Positions 22,090 through 33,476 of a DNA stretch of 64,000 bases are shown here, in pieces. A model generated the notes under the pieces. It had not been told where the DNA came from, did no database searches, and saw only the letters and a program-made list of their open reading frames with translations. How positions within the stretch are numbered: position 1 is the first letter of the stretch; each line of letters begins with the position of its first letter. This stretch comes from Nematostella vectensis (Eukaryota > Cnidaria > Anthozoa > Actiniaria > Edwardsiidae): positions 3,039,501 to 3,103,500 of the forward strand of contig NC_064036.1 in assembly GCF_932526225.1 (NCBI RefSeq), in the 5' to 3' direction. Both the position numbers and the translations under genes were made by a program.

Positions 22090-25000
22090 AGGCATGATTT
22101 GTTAAACTTACACTACTTCGTCGTCTTCAGCCTTACATTAGAAGATGGAGCGGAAATGAAGTCGGGGAAGTCATTTCTTTAGGAGGTCTGAGGTCAACTT
22201 TCATTCAGCATTCCTCGTACATTCCTCATTCTACCCCTCCCCCCCTGCGCGCTCCCTTTGTACATAAAAAATTTCCACTCAAGGTGTGACGGAATAATTG
22301 GCTGCAGGATTGAAGAAGTCCAATCATGCCTGCATTTACCATACCCGCAAAAATCTGAGTCACACCACTGCGCATCCATTTCCATCGGCTTGACCTCGAT
22401 CAAACGTTAACATCAAGGAATATGCTCGAAATTCTTTGAGGACGGGTACCTTTTAAAATGTTGGGCATTCCTTTACAAGGCATCGATTTTCATTACCACC
22501 TCTAATTCACATATTCACAACTAAAGCAAGGACGACGGCAACAAAATTCAAAGAACCAGACGTGAAGTGCACTTTGTCCCTTACACTACTTTAGTCTTTT
22601 TACTCTACCACTTGAAAACCCCAAGTTCCACGGTCTAGTGAGGATGCATACGTTTGCTCTGAAATCCAGATTTCTATGGTAGAAATAAGGTTCAAGTCTC
22701 TCTTTGCCTTTTTAAGGTCTAAAAAAACGACTGAGCGCAAAGCATGAAAGCTTTGGGTCACGTTCTCCCTGAGATCGCCGTCGGCGTTGCTTGTAGGGAG
22801 GGGGACATTGAATAATGAAAAAAAAATCGCGCAAGAGAAAATGGAAGTATTAAATCGAAAAATTCTCTTAGAATTTAGATCCAAACTTCTATTTTTATTC
22901 AACAGCCATTAAGGGAAGTTACACCCATAGGAGCTTCCCACCACCTTCTTCACCCTCTTTCCGTCGCTAAACACCTCGGACTACGGACAGCATTATAATT
23001 TTTGTGGTTTAGAAGATCTTCTTCACATTAGCGCCGCGAAACACGTGTTGACTTAAATATCCGGTATAGTTTAAAAAAGGAACTGCGATAAACCACAAGC
23101 CGCAATATCATAGAGAATGAAACAGCCGGAATTTCGACTAAAGGCAGAAGCCAACGGAGCGACGAGCGTAAACGGGTTTTACGTATACCGGGTAGTGTGT
23201 ATGATGCGATATGTCTCTCCGTATCTATAACGCTCGTCGCTCCGTTGGCTCTCTGCTTTTGGTTAAAATTCCGGCTGTTTTCTCGCGACCTCTCTAATTT
23301 ATCGTCTGTCACACGAAATGAAAAACGGGCTACATTTGTTTGTAATAAATATTGCCCGGCCATAATTTATTGCTGTCCGGTGATATATTGCTTTCGCTCT
23401 CCTTAAATTTAATAAGTCTTTGCGGAAATCGCATTGACAGCCGAAAAACATCCATTTTTCACGATGAGGGTTGATAGAGGGGTCGTGTTTTGACTCAGCT
23501 CGCTTTCGCTGTGCAAGTAATTAAGGTCAATTGAGTCCTTATCTCGACAGTCAACTAGTTATCTTGCCAATGGTGGCCGATAAGATTCGAGTAAATGGTT
23601 TTTGCACACGTTCTGCTCCCCAACACAGAGCATTGTGCAAACGATCGCTCATCTGCCTGAGTCATGTGGACGTCGTGCCAACCCTAATTTCAATTCAACT
23701 CTTCACCAATTGCTTGGGTAGTTGATCGCAACCTATTCTAGTCTAGAGAGATAGAGGATTCGTCCACTCTGGTATCTTATCCCATTTTTGGCAGTTTATC
23801 ACAATCATCACTTCTACTATGCATACAATGTTAGAAGCTCGTTCTATTCTTGGATTATAAATCATGATTTCATCACAGCACTTCCACCGCAAATCCCTTC
23901 CAAACATCGTAAAACTCAATAGTTTTGTTAAAGTCTGTATTTAAGATGTGTTTTTTTTTTCGGAATTCTGTTGGATTTAATTTTCGTGACTTTTCTTTTC
24001 GTAAGCTATCATCTAGTCAGCCCTCGTCTCATCGTCTGGCTTTGTTTGTTATCAGCCATGTTTTGTTATTTTGCTGTAGATTTCCTGACATTTAAACGCT
24101 TGACCTTAACTTGAACGATGCACTAGAAATAGAGTTGATCTTATTTTAAAATATATCATCTTTTTGGTTAACAGTATCGATTAAAGTGCCGGGTTCGTAA
24201 AGAAGTTCCTGACGCGAATTCTGATGAAGATTCTCAGTTCCTGTCAAGCAAAACCCAAAAAAATGTGCTTTTGTTATGCTTTAAAATGAGCCTTTTCCTT
24301 AACAAAAGTAGAAACATTAAGGTGTACACAGCAAAGGAACAACTCCTTTCCTGTATCCTGTTCCCTACCTATTATTAGAATTGACTGAAAACGTTCACTA
24401 AAATGGCGACCGGAAATGTGAAGTAAAATGGCGGGGAAATATGAAGTTAAATAGCAAGAAAATGTAAAACAAAATTGCGGGAAAATATGAACGGAAATGG
24501 ACGTAAAATGGGAACTAAAATAGCGGGAAAATGTGAAGCAAAATGGGGTGATACGAGCCGAAATGGCCGAAAAATGTAAACTGGACGGGCGTGGAATGTG
24601 AAGTAAAATGGCGGAAAATGTAAAACAAATTGGTAGGAAAATATGAGCCGAAATGGCCAAAAGGAAGTAAAAAGTCGGGAAGATAGGGGCCGAAAAATCG
24701 TAGACTAAAATGGCGCTTGAAATGGCGGGAAGATGTGGATGGAAGGGCAAGAAAATGTATGCGACTCAAAGTGTAAGAACACAGAAAAACGTTTCACGAG
24801 TCATGGGATTTTTGGCTCTGATAAAGAAAAAGAGAAGCATAAATACGCGTGAGGAAAAAAGAACGGGAACGCACTAGTTGAACTGTCATGGACTTACATA
24901 GACAACAATAACTGTCCTAAGCATAGCTTTGACATGGCTGTTCTATGGACATACAGTATACGCTAAGACGCACAAAGTGCACTTGTTATAAGATTCACAC

Positions 25001-26786
25001 CCCTAGATTTGGGACGACAGGACGGAAGTACGGAAAATGATTAGTGTTTTCAGTCTTTGTAATCGACTCTGCCCTAGGACTTGTGTTTTACGTAGCCTTA
25101 AAAATCCTAGAAGTGTTTTTACCACTGTGGGGGGGGATTACAAGTGACCACATAATTGCGTTGGATTTTTTGTGTGCCTTGCTTGTTTTGAAGAGCCCTT
25201 TCATGTTTGTAGTGCTAAATGACAGTACACGGTTTCGAATTATATGCCAAAATAGAAGCCTCAAAATGGAAAAAAAAGATTGCAATGTGTTTGAATATGG
25301 GGCTGGAAAAATATTTTGCAATTCTTTTCAATATATTTTACAAGTTAATAAAGATCACGAGATGGGGGTTGGGTTGTAGTTTTTCTTCTTTATCAGTTTT
25401 ACCTTGTGATATAACGGAAATTACCAAACTGAAGAGCAAAACATTACTTCAACAGTGCAGAACTACTACAAAAGAACATGACGAATCAATGATTTGCAAT
25501 GAGAGATAAGTGTAATACGATGTCATTTTCCATCCCTATTTCCACCTCTGCTTTGGCTTTATTTGGTGTAATTAACGCTAATAGTGCTAAGCACCAGCGG
25601 CGTTCTGATAACTTGCACAGCGTACACACCTTCATACGCTTTTCTTAGCGGAAAGAACAGCGATATCGTAATACACGACCATGTACAGTTTTCAAATTCA
25701 TGACATTCTTCACTGGGTATGGGAAGCCGAGATAAACGTCGCCTGGAATGATGGTGTTTTAATTTGAACTCGCCTGCAGCAATGGCCTGCAGAATTTTCA
25801 AGTGTAAGCGTCCGGTCGTAACTACGTACAAGCTATTAACATTCGATTTTATAAAATAATCGTTAAGAATGTCATAACAAAGCTCACTAAGGTGATATAT
25901 GGTCGTCTCGTAATCAAATCTTCCTCGCCACGGAGTGTAATAATTCTTTAACAGGAATCAATGAGAAAGCAGCTCTGGTTATTTCCTACCAAACATGCAG
26001 TGTTTAGATTCAGCAAAGAACAAACAACACAGTTTTTCCACAAATCATAGACAAATGTGTATCGCATTAATATAAAATATTTATAGTCAAAACAGCTTGA
26101 TCTTATCGTGTGAGGATTTTGAAGAGTTGGCAGTGACATCGGCTGCCAGTCCATCAGATGTGCCCACTGATAGTAACCGTGTGTCCATCAGAAGCCCAAA
26201 GCAAGCAAGACCTTCCTACCTCTCATATGCCGACAGTTATTTGCAATTCTATTATCCCAGGATTATTTTCATCCTTTCAAGCACACAATAGAGGACTAGA
26301 TCGCTCCTCCTAGCTTATAATAGGCAAGATCGTCAAGAAGACAAGGGCTATTTGCATATCACTGCTGGCTTCAGTGTCACTCTACTAGTACAATATTATA
26401 ACAACGTGAGCGCTAATCGGATTAAAGCTCGTTGGCCCTCTAATCTATACTCAAGCCAAAGGCCCGATACTATCAGTGGATATTTCAGTTTCTGGGCTTC
26501 CATCCGATCTCAGAATATCTTTGTAGCTCGACCCTGCGCTTCCAGCCTTCTTTCTATCGGAGACGGTAGGTTCGATAAATATTTGTACAATTAATTTGTT
26601 TCGAACAGCTAACAGTGCAGCAAAAGCGATCGCAAATTGATGCCAGTAGTTGCTTGTATCAACAAGTTATTGGCTAATGTTTGTCTTATTTTTAGTTCCC
26701 ACGGTGTTTTCGTAAGGACGTAAAGGCCGCCCGCCCACCAATGTTATTTGATGCTTGTCCACAACGGCCTGTAGGTTAGTCTGCCA
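22090..26786. other. Gene-free stretch between the modular gene and the first NtA-like gene
   Basis: No reading frame here has splice sites, domain signature or composition I can support. It holds a palindrome (23110-23297) and a degenerate purine-rich repeat with AAAATGGCGGGAAAATGTGAAG themes (about 24400-24740). The promoter of the next gene should lie in its right end, but I see no firm motif. Confidence 0.6.
23110..23297. mobile_element. Palindromic foldback element
   Basis: CCAACGGAGCGACGAGCGT at 23151-23169 is exactly inverted at 23230-23248. CAGCCGGAATT at 23123 is inverted near 23269-23279, and TAGAGA-like tails extend outward on both sides. The loop of about 60 bases shows no coding sense. 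It is probably a MITE relic. Confidence 0.65.
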
Positions 26787-26858
26787 GTGCTCGACTACGG
26801 TGCACAGACGATTGACAACTCAGATCACAAGCTCTGCTCGGCTAAAGCGCTTTCTACC

Positions 26859-27755
26859 ATGAAGTGGTCCAAGCTTTGCATATCACTCGGAATTCTTTGC
26901 GTCTGTTTGACTAAATATACCCAAGAATGCTCGCCGCCAAAAGGTTGGCAGCCTATGACTCCATCAGAGCGAGCTAAAAAGGCTCAAATCGTCGTATACG
27001 GGACGGTAGTAGCAAGCCCTCGTACTCGTATTAAGGGAAATAATGGACAAAAGACAGCCGGTCGTTACACTGCGGAGTTCCGGCTTCACTGCATTATAAA
27101 AGGGCCCAGGTTAAAAGCTTTGGTCAATATCACAGGTTTCGGTGACTTTCCAGGAGTGTGTGTCCACTCAACTGCGAAACTCAATAAGACTTACGTAGTG
27201 TTCGTGGAGCACTCTTACGACACTGGTGTCTTGCGTGTTGATGAGATCAACGTTCAGAGAGCTTCCGTGCACGTTGGACAAGCTCACAAAATCGACAAAC
27301 TCGCGGTTTTGCGCGAGATCATGTTTGAGTCGGGTCGAAATGCTTCGGTACCTTTGGATGCTAGCAGTGATGTAAAATCGGGCTGTCCTAGCTTTCCGAC
27401 AACAAGTGTGTCAAGGTATCCTGCGCGCAAGGACGACAAGCACGACAAAGCTTGTCGGTGTCGAAAGAAAAAACAAAAACAAAGAAAGAAGAAGAAGAGA
27501 TTAAAGAAGGTTAAGACGTTAGCTACGAGTAAAGAGTGGCTGGAGCAGCCGACATTGCCTCGGACTCGCCGATATAATAATGCTAATACGGCGCTGGAAG
27601 GGAATGTGGAGGTGCTAGTGCAGATATCGGGGAATGAGGACTTTATGAAGCTTGGTGGTGCGGCCCCACGGCTCTCACATTTTGGGTATTGTTGGCGTAT
27701 TATGTTGACATTACACTGCGTCATTATCACACAGATAATGTGGCTAAATACTTGA
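26859..27755 (+). CDS. Secreted protein with agrin NtA/netrin-like domain and basic C-terminal region
   Basis: A single open exon encodes about 298 residues. I choose the ATG at 26859 because MKWSKLCISLGILCVCLTKY is a good signal peptide; an in-frame ATG at 26787 would bury it. The mature protein starts ECSPPKGWQPMTPSERA, then AQIVVYGTVVASP, AEFRLHCIIKG, NITGFGDFPGVCVHS and TYVVFVEH. This order (strand with VxGTV, Y-x-A-x-(F/V)-R-x-x-x-x-(I/L)KG, then I-x-G-F-G-D-x-x-x-C, then a strand with FV) resembles the N-terminal agrin (NtA) domain, an OB fold of the TIMP/netrin type that binds laminin in agrin. Beyond residue 200 there is a lysine/arginine-rich block (CRCRKKKQKQRKKKKRLKK), possibly a heparin-binding or furin-rich region, and a hydrophobic tail before the stop. 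A paralogue-like gene lies at 33477-35100. Domain assignment is by pattern only. Confidence 0.72.
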   Translation: MKWSKLCISLGILCVCLTKYTQECSPPKGWQPMTPSERAKKAQIVVYGTVVASPRTRIKGNNGQKTAGRYTAEFRLHCIIKGPRLKALVNITGFGDFPGVCVHSTAKLNKTYVVFVEHSYDTGVLRVDEINVQRASVHVGQAHKIDKLAVLREIMFESGRNASVPLDASSDVKSGCPSFPTTSVSRYPARKDDKHDKACRCRKKKQKQRKKKKRLKKVKTLATSKEWLEQPTLPRTRRYNNANTALEGNVEVLVQISGNEDFMKLGGAAPRLSHFGYCWRIMLTLHCVIITQIMWLNT

Positions 27756-30189
27756 TTTATTGAGAGTCTAACAGCCTTGGAATGGTCGTAAATACGTGTT
27801 TGGAGACAGTGGGTGAAAAGACCGCGCGAGATATTCCCTCGCTACGATTCACCTTCCACATTCCGTGCGCGAATGACACCGAAACGAGAAGAAGAGAGTT
27901 TTACTCTGTTTAAACGTGCAGTTATTGTCAAAGCACTAGTCCGTCCGCTGGTTCAAGCGAGACCTCGAAATATAACACCCATAATTGCCGCTTAAATACA
28001 GCGGAAATGTACAATTCCATACTAAAGTTGCACCCAGTTAGCAGCAACAATAGTATATTAGCGAATGTAATACTATATCATGATATTTAAGCCCTTCGCT
28101 GTCAGTAGTCTCCACACTTTACTGGTGAACGGTGCAGGTTCGGGCGACTCAAGTATTCATTAACTAGATAGTAGTGTATGCGTCTCATCAGTATGAGGAA
28201 GACTTCAGAAACAATACCTAGCTATCCAGTCATTCATCAAAAGTAAAGCCATTAACACCTCCGTTCTAGTGAGCAAGCTTAGCTTGGTAATTAACGACTG
28301 AACAAAAAGTTCTCGAAAAAGAGTAATACCGTTATGCGAACGTCCGCAAACGCGAGAAAATCATCTCAAAAGAGTGCCGATCTTCTTTTAAGAAAAATAT
28401 ACAGAAAGGTTTACTACATCCCTAAGGACTCGGTGCCTTAAAACAATGCCAACTACATTGTTTGCCTAAAGGTGTTTAACAGTTTTTAAGTGCCTTGTAA
28501 ATAAATTCAGATATAAAGAAAAGAAAAAAAAAATTGTTTAGATTTGACTTTTTAATGTCTAACATTTGTGTTCTTGATTGCAACCGGATATTATAGCACA
28601 GAAGGTACTGTGCGAGAGGATAAGAAATCCGGACGGTAATCTAAAAGCGAGTGTCACAATACCTCTAGCGATTACTCCGAATGATTAACACATAATTGAA
28701 ATCCAACCCAAGTGCAAACGAACACCTCCAAGAGATCGAGTGCGATGCATAATCATGCATGGAATGGTCTAGTTACTCCACAGGCAATCAGGGGACCGGG
28801 TGATCGCGTGAACTTAAAGACACTAATCCGCTAATACCATTTTTATGAAAACGGATTACCATTTAGAAAAGGCGAAATTAAGGCACCCAGGCGGGTTGTT
28901 ATATAGTGCAAATAGCTCTTAGAACAATTCTTTAAAGCTAAATGAGTTCATTTAGAGTATGCAATACAAGACCTTTGATCACCCTAGTCAATTGCATCTC
29001 GCACCAGCTTGTTGTTGTTAGCTTTACGCGGTTTGCCTAAGATCTTATCTCGACCTTATTACACGCAGTAAGCTCTCGATGTTCGAGATTTCTAAAGGGT
29101 CTAGTACCGCGCGCTCATGATCAATTACTCTCTAGCATCCTGTCCTTATCGGCGAAGGAGCCTTTCAATGGTTTTCATTAAAAAATCCCAGGGACTCTCT
29201 CAATCTGGTAACATCGTATACGTACACTTGGAGTGAAAAGGTCATTTTATTTAACCCATCTTAGTTATACGTTACCTCATGGTGGTTACAGGGCTCATAA
29301 CTTCAAGGATTTGTTCCCGTTGGCCCAGTCTCGAGACGAAAAAAATCCCCAAGATACGCCAGATCAGAAAGCTTATCCTAAAGATAACGAATGAACAATG
29401 CGTTCAGTTGCATATGCGATTATTTCGGATCGCGTGCATTTTGCTTATTGATACCGGGTGGGGGGAGATATTTCATCATTTTATTTTTTCAATTTTTTGA
29501 TGAGTTTCAGTATTAATTTTATCAGTAATATATTTTATTTTTTTTGTCCATTTGTGGCATGCATTAGTAAATGTGATGTTTTTATAAAAAAACATCTGGG
29601 TCTTATTTTGGCCTTGATATATTTATAGCCTTGATCCTTTGCCCCATTGTGTCGTTAACAAAAAGGGATCTTTAACAAGCCTGCAAGCCTTTGTGGGTGA
29701 CGATTCAGATTACTCTGTGGTTAGAAATACTTGCTAACTATTTGTACCTGACGCTGCAAAACAGCGGGAAACATAGTCTTCGTCTTTAATGAATTGTTTT
29801 TTGTACTTGTCAAAACAGGGGTTAGAAATAACTCCAAGAAAAACCCCGAATATCCAATGAAAACCCCGATTCATTTAATATTTATCGTCTAACACCAGGA
29901 GTGCACCGCTTACAAAACAAACAAAATTCTGTCTGCGAAGATTAGTTAAAGTGGAGGCGCACACGAGCTCCGGAAGCCACTGTTATTTCTTTTATAGCAA
30001 ACAAATTGCAAAGGCCGAAAAATAAATTTAAAGAATGCTGCCTACCTCAGCAGGGTGGGAGGGAACATTGCTGTTTCGTTGACAGAATAAATAGCCATAC
30101 TAACTATCGACCCGTGAAGGCAGTACAGACAGTAGAGACGATAAAGTTGTTTACGGATAACACCTTTTTCACTGAAGAAAACAATGAAA
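27756..30189. other. Non-coding stretch downstream of the NtA-like gene
   Basis: I see no supported exon, RNA gene or element here apart from the presumed 3' UTR of the preceding gene. Confidence 0.5.
28499..28504 (+). terminator. Candidate polyadenylation signal of the 26859 gene
   Basis: AATAAA lies about 745 bases after the stop. It is the first clear signal I noticed downstream, and the assignment is tentative. Confidence 0.3.
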
Positions 30190-30835
30190 AGGATGATTTT
30201 GTATGCTATGGCTGGTCGCTTTTTTATTTTGTAGGCTATGGCTGGTCGCATCTCGATTTTGTATGCTATAGCTGGTCGCTTCTTAATTTTGTATGCTATA
30301 GCTGGTCGCCTCTTGATTTTGTATGCTATGGCTGGTCGCTTCTTGATTTTGTATGCTATAGCTGGTCGCCTCTTGATTTTGTATGCTATGGCTGGTCGCT
30401 TCTTAATTTTGTATGCTATAGCTGGTCGCCTCTTGATTTTGTATGCTATAGCTGGTCGCCTCTTGATTTTGTATGCTATGGCTGGTCGCATCTCGATTTT
30501 GTATGCTATAGCTGGTCGCCTCTTGATTTTGTATGCTATGACTGGTCGCCTCTTTATTTTGTATGCTATAGCTGGTCGCCTCTTAATTTTGTATGCTATA
30601 GCTGGTCGCCTCTTGATTTTGTATGCTATGGCTGGTCGCCTCTTGATTTTGTATGCTATGGCCGGTCGCCTCTTGATTTTGTAGGCTATGGCTGGTCGCA
30701 TCTCGATTTTGTATGCTATAGCTGGTCGCTTCTTAATTTTGTATGCTATAGCTGGTCGCCTCTTGATTTTGTATGCTATGGCTGGTCGCTTCTTAATTTT
30801 GTATGCTATAGCTGGTCGCCTCTTGATTTTGTATG
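30190..30835. repeat. 30-bp minisatellite, about 21 copies
   Basis: The unit is GCTATAGCTGGTCGCCTCTT followed by GATTTTGTAT, with regular variants (CTATGG, GCATCTC, CTTCTTAA). The length is a multiple of three and the unit lacks stops in several frames, so long artefactual frames run through it on both strands. Confidence 0.92.
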
Positions 30836-31369
30836 TATTGTATTTTGTACGGAATACACAGAGCCCTAGTCTACACTAGATAATGTGTATTTTACAGTAA
30901 TTCGGGGATCATCCTATATAGCGAACGAACGCGGTTCATCCTCGACAAATAATCAGACGTTCTTAGATTAAAAAAAGAATGGATTGGAATTTTTCGCGAC
31001 CAAAGGAAAATAAGCGTCTAGAGGAGTCATAGGTTGGTACACTTTACGACTTGAGTGATAGAGGTGTTGCGTCGTAGCGAGTCGTAGGCTGATTTGCACT
31101 CTACGACTCGAAGTGTAGAGGTGTCACGGGCAAGTCGCATACGACTGAATCGTGTTGTCTTAATCAGCATTTAGAGTCCTTGAGCTTACACTTCATTTGC
31201 GTTCGATATATCAGTTATTTTACGTCATTGGGGGTCACCCTTCCTTCCTCAGACCGCCCATTTCCTTATCTTCATTATCAATACTTTCTATTGCGGATAT
31301 TTGGTTAACCTCAATGCTAAAAGACATACAGAGTGCATAACCAGCTTAAAAATGCTAAATATAGACGGT

Positions 31370-33010
31370 GCGTGTGTCCCGCTAGACGGCGCGTGTGTCC
31401 CGCTAGACCGTGTGTTTCCCGCTAGACGGTGTGTCCCGCTAGACGGTGTGTGTCCCGCTAGACGGCGTGTTTCCCGCTAGACGGTGTGTGTCCCGCTAGA
31501 CGGTGTGTATCCCGCTAAACGGTGTGTGTCCCGCTCGACGGTGAGAGTCCCGCTAGACGATGTGTGTCCCGCTAGACGGTGTGTGTCCCGCTAGACGGTG
31601 TGAGTCCCGCTAGATGGTGCGTGTCCTGCTAGACGATGTGTGTCCCGCTAGACGATGTGTGTCCCGCTAGACGGTGTGTGTCCCGCTAGACGGTGTGTGT
31701 CCCGCTAGACGGCGCTTGTGTCCCGCTAGACGATGTGTGTCCCGCTAGACGGTGTGAGTCCCGCTAGACGGTGCGTGTCCTGCTAGACGGTGTGTGTCCC
31801 GCTAGACGCTGTGTGTCCCGCTAGACGCTGTGTGTCCCGCTAGACGGTGTGTGTCCCACTAAACGGTGCGTGTCCTGCTAGACGGTGTATTTCCCGCTAG
31901 ACGGCGCGTGTATCCCGCTAGAAGGTGTGTGTCCTGCTAGACGTGGTGTTTCCCACTAGACGGTGTGTGTCCCGCTAGACCGTGTGTGTCCCGCTAGACG
32001 CTGCGTGTCCCGCTAGATGGTGCTCGTGTCCCGATAGACGGTGCTCGTGTCCCGATAGACGGTGCTCGTGTCCCGATAGACGGTCGCGTGTCACGCTAGA
32101 CGATGTGTGTCCTCATGGACGGTGTGTGTCCCGCTAGACGGTGCGTGTCCCGCTAGACGGTGTATGTGTCCCGCTAGACGGTGTATGTGTCCCGCTAGAC
32201 GGTGTGTTTCCCGCTAGACGGTGTGTGTGTCCCGCTAGACGGTGTGTGTCCCGCTAGACGGCGCGTGTGTCTCGCTAGACGGTGTGTGCCCCGCTAGACG
32301 AAGTGTGTCCCGCTAGACGGGGTATGTCTCATCAGACGGCGTGTGTCCCGCTAGACGGCGTGTGTCTCATCATACGGTGTGTATCTTATCAGAGGGCGTG
32401 TGTCCCGCTAGACGGTGTGTGTCCCGCTAGACGGGGTATGTCTCATCAGACGGCGTGTGTCCCGCTAGACGGCGTGTCTCATCATACGGTGTGTATCTTA
32501 TCAGACGGCGTGTGTCTCGCTAGACGGTGTGTGTCCCGCTAGACGGCGTGTGTCCCGCTAGACGGGGTATGTCTCATCAGACGGCGTGTGTCCCGCTAGA
32601 CGGCGTGTCTCATCATACGGTGTGTATCTTATCAGACGGCGTGTGTCCCGCTAGACGGCGTGTGTCCCGCTAGACGGTGTGTCCCGCTAGACGGCGTGTG
32701 TCTCATCAGACGGTGTGTGTCTTATCAGACGGTGTGTGTCCCGCTAGACGGCGTGTGTCCCGCTAGACGGTGTGTGTCCCGCTAGACGATGTGTGTCCCG
32801 CTAGACGGTGTGTGTCCCGCTAGACGGCGCGTGTGTCCCGCTAGACGGCGCGTGTCCCGCTAGACGGTGCGTGTCCCGCTAGACGGTCGTGTGTCCCGCT
32901 AGACGGTGCCTGTCCCGCTAGACGATATGAGTCCCGCTAGACGGTGCGTGTCCCGCTAGATGGCGTGTGTCTCATCAGGCAGTGTGTGTCCCGCCTAGAC
33001 GGTGTGTCCG
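31370..33010. repeat. Large 17-20-bp minisatellite, roughly 80-90 copies
   Basis: The core is GTGTGTGTCCCGCTAGACG with variants CTCATCAGACGG, CTTATCAGACGG and CGCGTGTGTC. Higher-order blocks repeat between 32290 and 32640, where a GGGGTATGTCTCATCAGACG cluster recurs about three times. No junction with a gene is visible. Confidence 0.92.
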
Positions 33011-33476
33011 CTTCAGGATTTTTCATGCTAGACTGTTGTGAACACACGCCAGACAATAGCACAGAAAATGAATTATTGTAAAACTTTTAATGAAAATCCA
33101 CATTTAATTGAAAAGATATGAAATGATTACATAATTTTGAAGTTCCAGTGCTTCCTTTGTCCGGCTAGAAGAGAGCGTTCGCAAAGATCACTAGGTAACC
33201 CGAGCATATGTGTAAGTATGGCGCGACTGCTACCTGATCAGGTGATTTAAGGTTTGCTTTATAGATTAGCTGTTGTTTACGTTTATTACGCCAATGCTTT
33301 GAACGCTGTTCAGGCGTGTTTTAAATGGCCCGCATGATTCTGATTATTTTTTGCCACACATAGTTAAGGCATACTCTACTCACCCCCTCCTCCCTTACCC
33401 CGGGTTATTTTAAAACGCGCCTGGCTTTTTCACCAGCGTTACCCATAGCAGCGTGAAAAGTGATAAAGCAAGTCAC

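Noticed and set aside
22194..26594. Numerous frames of 60-160 codons on both strands
   Set aside because: None shows a domain pattern, signal peptide plus splice sites, or consistent composition. The 158-codon minus frame at 24274 is a purine/pyrimidine-biased degenerate repeat.
30006..30869. 287-codon plus-strand frame and a 219-codon minus-strand frame over the same interval
   Set aside because: They are read-through of a 30-base minisatellite whose unit lacks stops in several frames. No start context, splice sites or non-repetitive coding sequence.
31370..33010. Possible CRISPR-like direct repeats
   Set aside because: The units are contiguous or nearly so, with no unique spacers, and the sequence is eukaryotic. 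It is a minisatellite.
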